Assembly: GCF_004358325.1 (NCBI RefSeq)
Contig: NZ_CP037940.1
Location: 2,108,001 to 2,172,000 of the forward strand
From: Periweissella cryptocerci
GTDB taxonomy: Bacteria > Bacillota > Bacilli > Lactobacillales > Lactobacillaceae
DNA: 64,000 bases
Direction: 5' to 3'
Shown piece by piece: positions 59,631 through 64,000 of this stretch (positions are counted from its first letter, which is position 1; each line of letters begins with the position of its first letter). The notes under the pieces are model-generated. The model searched no databases. It saw nothing but the letters and a program-made list of their open reading frames with translations, and was not told where the DNA came from. The translations under genes and the position numbers were made by a program.

Positions 59631-62048
59631 ATGGCTTATAATCACAAGTCCGTCGAAAAAAAGTGGCAACACTATTGGGACGAAAATAAAACGTTCAAGA
59701 CTGGAACTGATACTTCAAAACCTAAGTACTACGCATTGGACATGTTTCCATTCCCATCAGGTCAAGGTCTCCACGTTGGTCACCCTGAAGGTTACACAGC
59801 GACTGATATCATTTCACGGATGAAGCGTGCGCAAGGCTACAATGTTTTACACCCAATGGGTTTCGATGCCTTTGGTTTGCCAACTGAACAATATGCAATG
59901 AAGACAGGACGTTTCCCAGCTGATATTACGAAGGAAAACGTCAACAACTTCCGTAAGCAAATGAAGAGCCTTGGTCTTTCATATGACTGGGATCGTGAAG
60001 TGAACACCACAGATCCTAAGTACTACAAGTGGACGCAATGGATTTTTGAACAACTTTACAAAAAAGGCTTAGCTTACGAAGACGAAATCATGGTTAACTG
60101 GGCACCTGATTTGATGGGTGGTACGGTTGTCGCTAATGAAGAAGTTATCGATGGTAAGACTGAACGTGGTGGTTTCCCCGTTTATCGCAAGCCAATGCGT
60201 CAATGGGTCTTGAAGATTACTGCTTATGCCGATCGTTTGATTGATGATTTGGATGATCTTGACTGGCCTGAATCAATCAAGGAACAACAACGTAACTGGA
60301 TTGGCCGTTCAATTGGTGCGTCAGTATTCTTTGATGTTGATGGTGCTGATAAGCAAGTTGAAGTCTTCACAACACGTCCTGATACTTTGTTTGGCGCAAG
60401 CTACATGGTTCTTGCACCAGAACATGAATTAGTTGACCAAATCGCAACTGCTGACCAAACGGATGCAATTGCAGCATACCGTAAGGAAATCGCTTCTAAG
60501 TCTGATTTGGAACGGACTGATTTGAACAAAGACAAGTCTGGTGTATTTACTGGGGCTTATGCAATCAATCCAATCAATGGTGAAAAGTTGCCAATCTGGA
60601 TTGCTGATTACGTCTTGGCTTCATACGGCACTGGTGCCATTATGGCAGTGCCAGCTCACGATACGCGGGATTATGAATTTGCACAAAAGTTTGATTTGAA
60701 CATTAAGCCAGTTATTGAAGGTGGCGATGTTGATGAAGAAGCGTACACTGGTGACGGTGTGCACATCAACTCCGACTTCCTCGATGGTTTAAATAAAACT
60801 GACGCGATTGAAAAGGCCATTGCTTGGTTGGAAGATAACAAGCGCGGTCACAAGCAAGTTAACTTCCGGTTGCGTGACTGGATTTTCTCACGCCAACGTT
60901 ACTGGGGTGAACCAATTCCTGTTATTAAGTGGGAAGACGGCGAAACAACTTTAGTTCCTGAAGCAGAATTGCCACTTCGCTTGCCACATGCTGATGACAT
61001 CAAGCCTTCTGGGACTGGTGAATCACCATTGGCTAACTTGACTGACTGGGTGAATGTTGTTGACGAAAACGGTCGCAAGGGTAAGCGCGAAACTAACACG
61101 ATGCCACAATGGGCTGGTTCATCATGGTACTTCTTACGCTATATCGATCCAAACAACGACGATGCAATTGCTGATCCAGACAAATTAAAGTACTGGTCTC
61201 CAGTTGACTTGTACGTTGGTGGTGCCGAACACGCAGTCTTGCACTTGTTGTATGCTCGCTTCTGGCACAAATTCTTGTATGACTTGGGTGTCGTGCCAAC
61301 TAAGGAACCATTCCAAAAGTTAGTTAACCAAGGGATGATTTTGGGTGAAAACCACGAAAAAATGTCTAAATCAAAGGGTAACGTGGTTAACCCTGATGAC
61401 ATCGTGGAAGCATACGGTGCAGATACTTTGCGGATGTACGAAATGTTCATGGGACCATTAGACCAATCAATTGCGTGGTCTGAAGATGGTTTGGCTGGCT
61501 CACGTCGCTGGTTGGATCGTGTTTGGCGCATGATTATGGATGACGAAGACAAGTTGCGTGACCATATCACAACGGTCAATGATGGTACTTTGACGAAGAG
61601 CTACCACCAAACCGTTAAGAAGGTTACGGAAGATTACGAAGGATTGCGTTTCAACACCGCAATCTCACAAATGATGGTCTTTGTTAACGATGCATACAAG
61701 GCAGAGAACTTGCCAGTTGAATACATCGAAGGCTTCGTCCAATTATTGGCACCAGTTGCGCCACACATGGCTGAAGAATTGTGGAGCCAATTCCACAAGG
61801 ATACGACGCTTGCCTTTGCTGCTTGGCCAACATATGATGAAAGCCAATTAGTAGAAGATGAAATCGAAGTGGTCTTGCAAGTGAACGGTAAGGTTCGTGG
61901 CAAGATGACGGTTCCAGCTGATACAACGCCTGAAAAGATTGAAGAACTTGGATTAGCTGAAGCAAGTATTCAAAAGCAAATCGAAGGTAAGACTGTCCGT
62001 AAGGTGATTAACATCAAGGGTAAATTGCTCAACATTGTTGCTAACTAA
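59631..62048 (+). CDS. leuS: Leucyl-tRNA synthetase
   Basis: Charges tRNA-Leu. 805 residues, the bacterial length. HIGH-type motif GLHVGH (about 46-51), the editing domain insertion (about 225-420; [18 protein letters not shown]), KMSKS motif EKMSKSKGN near 577-582 and the C-terminal [11 protein letters not shown] segment. SD AAGGAGA. Controlled by a T-box; a MITE-related segment lies between T-box terminator and start codon. A MITE copy follows 13 bp after the stop. Confidence 0.97.
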   Translation: MAYNHKSVEKKWQHYWDENKTFKTGTDTSKPKYYALDMFPFPSGQGLHVGHPEGYTATDIISRMKRAQGYNVLHPMGFDAFGLPTEQYAMKTGRFPADITKENVNNFRKQMKSLGLSYDWDREVNTTDPKYYKWTQWIFEQLYKKGLAYEDEIMVNWAPDLMGGTVVANEEVIDGKTERGGFPVYRKPMRQWVLKITAYADRLIDDLDDLDWPESIKEQQRNWIGRSIGASVFFDVDGADKQVEVFTTRPDTLFGASYMVLAPEHELVDQIATADQTDAIAAYRKEIASKSDLERTDLNKDKSGVFTGAYAINPINGEKLPIWIADYVLASYGTGAIMAVPAHDTRDYEFAQKFDLNIKPVIEGGDVDEEAYTGDGVHINSDFLDGLNKTDAIEKAIAWLEDNKRGHKQVNFRLRDWIFSRQRYWGEPIPVIKWEDGETTLVPEAELPLRLPHADDIKPSGTGESPLANLTDWVNVVDENGRKGKRETNTMPQWAGSSWYFLRYIDPNNDDAIADPDKLKYWSPVDLYVGGAEHAVLHLLYARFWHKFLYDLGVVPTKEPFQKLVNQGMILGENHEKMSKSKGNVVNPDDIVEAYGADTLRMYEMFMGPLDQSIAWSEDGLAGSRRWLDRVWRMIMDDEDKLRDHITTVNDGTLTKSYHQTVKKVTEDYEGLRFNTAISQMMVFVNDAYKAENLPVEYIEGFVQLLAPVAPHMAEELWSQFHKDTTLAFAAWPTYDESQLVEDEIEVVLQVNGKVRGKMTVPADTTPEKIEELGLAEASIQKQIEGKTVRKVINIKGKLLNIVAN

Positions 62049-62060
62049 GTAAAATATTAG

Positions 62061-62483
62061 GCCTCTATTTTGTCTGACGCGGGGTTGAATAGAATTGGCC
62101 ACTACGTGCCTGGAAATTGCTTGGCGCACCGCGCTGGAAGCACATGTTCAAGCCAAAGTGCGGTCTTGAACAACTCGGATAAGCTGGGACTCTAAGGAAT
62201 AAATTCCTAAGTGTCCTCATCTTATCCTCAGCGGGAATATGTGCTTCACACATATCCCCCCCAGTCGCGGTGTAAAGGCTGCGCCCGCCAAGCAATTTTC
62301 AGCCACTGCGTTAGTTAGTAATAATACTCAAGCTAGCGGAAAATAGTCGTAGATTCAATCAAATCAGTTATCGCTAATTTTGTGAGGTGTTCAGAAATAG
62401 TGCCTAAAGTATATTCTGTGGTACGTGAGTATTGTTAAACAAAAGTACAGAAATGCGAAGACCACGCTAGAATAAATAGAAAC
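62061..62483 (+). mobile_element. MITE-like structured repeat, copy R4
   Basis: 423 bp, the fullest copy. Left end GCCTCTATTTTG then TCTGACGCGG; right end CCACGCTAGA then ATAAATAGAAAC. Perfect 11-bp flanking repeat TAAAATATTAG at 62050-62060 and 62484-62494. Hairpins TGTTCAAG/CTTGAACA (62145-62172), GGACTCT/AGTGTCC (62187-62216) and ATATGTG/CACATAT near 62237. It is inserted between the leuS stop and the leuS terminator. Confidence 0.82.
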
Positions 62484-62494
62484 TAAAATATTAG

Positions 62495-62535
62495 AAAACG
62501 CTGACGAAATGAAAAATTCGTCAGCGTTTTTATTT
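62495..62535 (+). terminator. Displaced terminator of leuS
   Basis: AAAACGCTGACGAA pairs perfectly with TTCGTCAGCGTTTT, then T-rich sequence. The R4 element separates it from the leuS stop codon. Confidence 0.8.
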
Positions 62536-62543
62536 TTATTTTG

Positions 62544-62768
62544 TGTGGTACTATGTCTGCTGATGTGGGATTGAATAGAATTGGCCACTGCGCCCGCCAA
62601 GTAATTTACTGGCACTTCGTTAGTTAGTAATAATGCTCAAACTAGCGAAAACAGTTGCCAACCACAAGCCGCAATAGCATGGAAAAAACAACTCTGACAA
62701 TAGAACCTCATTAATTCGATGACTGAAAAGTACAGAAACGAAAATCCAGCGCTAAAATATTATAGAAC
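62544..62768 (+). mobile_element. MITE-like repeat, internally deleted copy R5
   Basis: About 225 bp. The left end is slightly altered (TCTGCTGATGTGG), then GGATTGAATAGAATTGGCCACT jumps to CGCCCGCCAAGTAATTTAC (segments of R1), so the central hairpins are deleted. The right part GAAAAGTACAGAAACG matches R1, ending AGCGCTAAAATA. Possible 8-bp flanking TTTTTATT, but this is low-complexity. Nothing else is visible up to 62869. Confidence 0.6.
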
Positions 62769-62869
62769 CTTTTTATTCAGTTATCTTGAATGGGAGGAAA
62801 TGGTGTGTATCTGCCAACCACCGAGCGTTTATCCCGGCGACGACATTGGTGATATGAATGCTAAATAGA

Positions 62870-64000
62870 CTACATATTCATATCCATCCCCGAATGATCC
62901 ATTCCTGACATATCGCGACAAACGTGCAAGCCATTTTTTTCGAGCTGGTGAACGTAATGGGTGATATCGATTGGTTGATCATTATTTGGATCAAAGGATT
63001 CATATTGAGCCATCATGCCGGTATCTTCGTGTTCTAAAATGTGACAATGATACATATAAAGCCCGCTTTGGCGCACGCGGAATTTAATTTTGACCACTTC
63101 GCCGGGGTTAACGGCGACGGTGTCTTTCCAGCCATGTTCATTAGCAAATGGTGCGTTACCATTACGAGAAACAACTTGAAATTCACAACCGTGCATGTGG
63201 TAGGGATGAACCATACCACCGGTCATATCATTAGTGTTCTCGATTTCCCAGCATTGGGTCGTATTAATTGGGAGGCGATAGTCAATTCTCGTCATATCAA
63301 ATAATTTATCGTCAAGACGAACTTCAGCATCCATCCCCGACATGACGGTTCGGTGATCGACATGATTGCTACTATCGTCAAGGTGTTCAACGGGTGCTAA
63401 CTTATCAGGAATGACATAATCTGAAGCCGGCATCCGGCCGATGTTAAAAGTTATTAACGTGGAATCGTCGGTGCGTAATTGCACTTGATCGCCAGGTTGG
63501 TATCCGCGGAAATCAACCAAAATTTCGGCGCGTTCGGCACAGGTCAGCATTAATCTTGTGAAACCGACTGTTTGGGGTAGGAGACCACCATCAGAAGCAA
63601 TTTGATAAAATGGTAAGCCGTCACTGAAATTTAAGCGGAACTCGCGCCGGTTAGCACCATTCAAAATGCGAAAGCGCATGACTGGTTGCGTGACGGTGTA
63701 TGTGGCGTTAAGTGTGCCGTTCACTAAAGCATAATTCCCAGTCGTACCGTCAACATCGTAGTCAGCATCATAGTCTAATTGACCATTGTGGAATGAACGA
63801 TCTTGGAGGACTAAGGGAATATCATTTGTCCCATATGCACGTGGTAAATCAATTTGGGCTTCAACGGTATCTTGGATGATGACCTCGGCCGCTAAGCCCT
63901 GCCAGACTTGTCTTGCAGTTTGAGGACATGGGTGTGGGTGGAGCCAAGCGGTTGCTGCTGGCTGATTTAGCGTGAACTCAATGGTTGATTGTTCACCAGG
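62870..64000 (-). CDS. Multicopper oxidase (5' end outside window)
   Basis: The frame is open on the minus strand from 64000 to the stop at 62870, about 376 residues, so a GTG at 63724 is internal and not the start. Seen from the N-terminal side: WLHPHPCPQTARQVWQGL (copper site of the first domain), LPRAYGTNDIPLVLQDRSF, GANRREFRLNF, then HPYHMHGCEF and MYHCHILEHEDTGMM with type 1 ligands Cys, His and Met. The tail is Met/His-rich (SGMDHSGMDMNM), which may bind copper. CueO/laccase-like enzymes oxidise Cu(I) or phenols; substrate unknown. A signal peptide, if any, lies beyond the window. Confidence 0.9.
   Translation of the reverse strand, partial: PGEQSTIEFTLNQPAATAWLHPHPCPQTARQVWQGLAAEVIIQDTVEAQIDLPRAYGTNDIPLVLQDRSFHNGQLDYDADYDVDGTTGNYALVNGTLNATYTVTQPVMRFRILNGANRREFRLNFSDGLPFYQIASDGGLLPQTVGFTRLMLTCAERAEILVDFRGYQPGDQVQLRTDDSTLITFNIGRMPASDYVIPDKLAPVEHLDDSSNHVDHRTVMSGMDAEVRLDDKLFDMTRIDYRLPINTTQCWEIENTNDMTGGMVHPYHMHGCEFQVVSRNGNAPFANEHGWKDTVAVNPGEVVKIKFRVRQSGLYMYHCHILEHEDTGMMAQYESFDPNNDQPIDITHYVHQLEKNGLHVCRDMSGMDHSGMDMNM

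Overview
The window looks like a chromosomal segment of a heterofermentative lactic acid bacterium of the Weissella type (Lactobacillaceae, formerly Leuconostocaceae). The 16S rRNA gene reads like Weissella in its variable regions. The gene content is low-GC Firmicutes throughout: HPr/EI, ClpE with CIRCE and CtsR sites, LtaS, Laf-type glycolipid glycosyltransferases, a T-box and rho-independent terminators. The species cannot be fixed, partly because the rRNA operon contains many indels at universally conserved sites.

Layout. 1-8.8 kb: glycolysis genes (end of pgk, tpiA, eno) interrupted between pgk and tpiA by a complete 2-aminoethylphosphonate uptake and breakdown operon (phnD-phnC-phnE-phnE-phnX-phnW). 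9-21.4 kb: surface and cell-wall functions (a lysine-rich MucBP-like secreted protein, a KxYKxGKxW-signal leucine-rich-repeat protein, an EndA-like nuclease lipoprotein, PepF, a phosphoesterase, AspA, and a tandem pair of D,D-carboxypeptidases). 21.4-28.9 kb: prfC behind a structured leader, then a repeat-rich accessory stretch with three copies of a MITE-like element, one IS3-family insertion sequence, an AbrB-like/DUF998 membrane protein, a MucBP/SH3 protein and an Apf-like lysozyme-fold protein. 28.9-41 kb: clpE, a TPR lipoprotein, ptsHI, glycolipid and lipoteichoic acid genes (lafA-like GT, flippase-like protein, ykuJ, ltaS). 41-47.1 kb: a complete rrn operon with Ile and Ala spacer tRNAs and a downstream tRNA cluster. 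47.2-58.9 kb: membrane proteins, tRNA-Cys, a HAD phosphatase, a LafB-like GT, metK under a SAM-I riboswitch, a mannose-family PTS operon, a D-aspartate-ligase-like ATP-grasp enzyme, mnmM and a PAP2 phosphatase. 59-64 kb: leuS under a T-box, more copies of the repeat, and the 3' part of a multicopper oxidase gene.

How the genes work together. The lafA-like, lafB-like and ltaS products would make the diglucosyl-type lipid anchor and polymerise lipoteichoic acid on it. The carboxypeptidases, the Asl-like ligase, the PAP2 enzyme and the Apf-like protein act in or near the wall. HPr/EI feed the mannose-family PTS, whose upstream region carries a perfect cre match. The phosphonate operon would give alanine, acetaldehyde and phosphate from aminoethylphosphonate.

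The most interesting unexplained signal is a family of about 225-425 bp intergenic elements. They have imperfect terminal inverted repeats of about 22 bp (TCTGACGTGG at one end, CCACGCTAGA at the other), flanking direct repeats of 7-11 bp at several copies, and internal hairpins whose stems change by compensatory base pairs between copies. At least four copies plus two degenerate relatives lie in 64 kb. They sit in terminators, leaders and intergenic gaps. No transposase is visible inside them.

Caution: the indels found here are concentrated in sequences that are normally multicopy (16S, 23S, tRNA-Val, the IS transposase), while single-copy protein genes are intact. This suggests poorly polished repeats in the assembly rather than real mutations.
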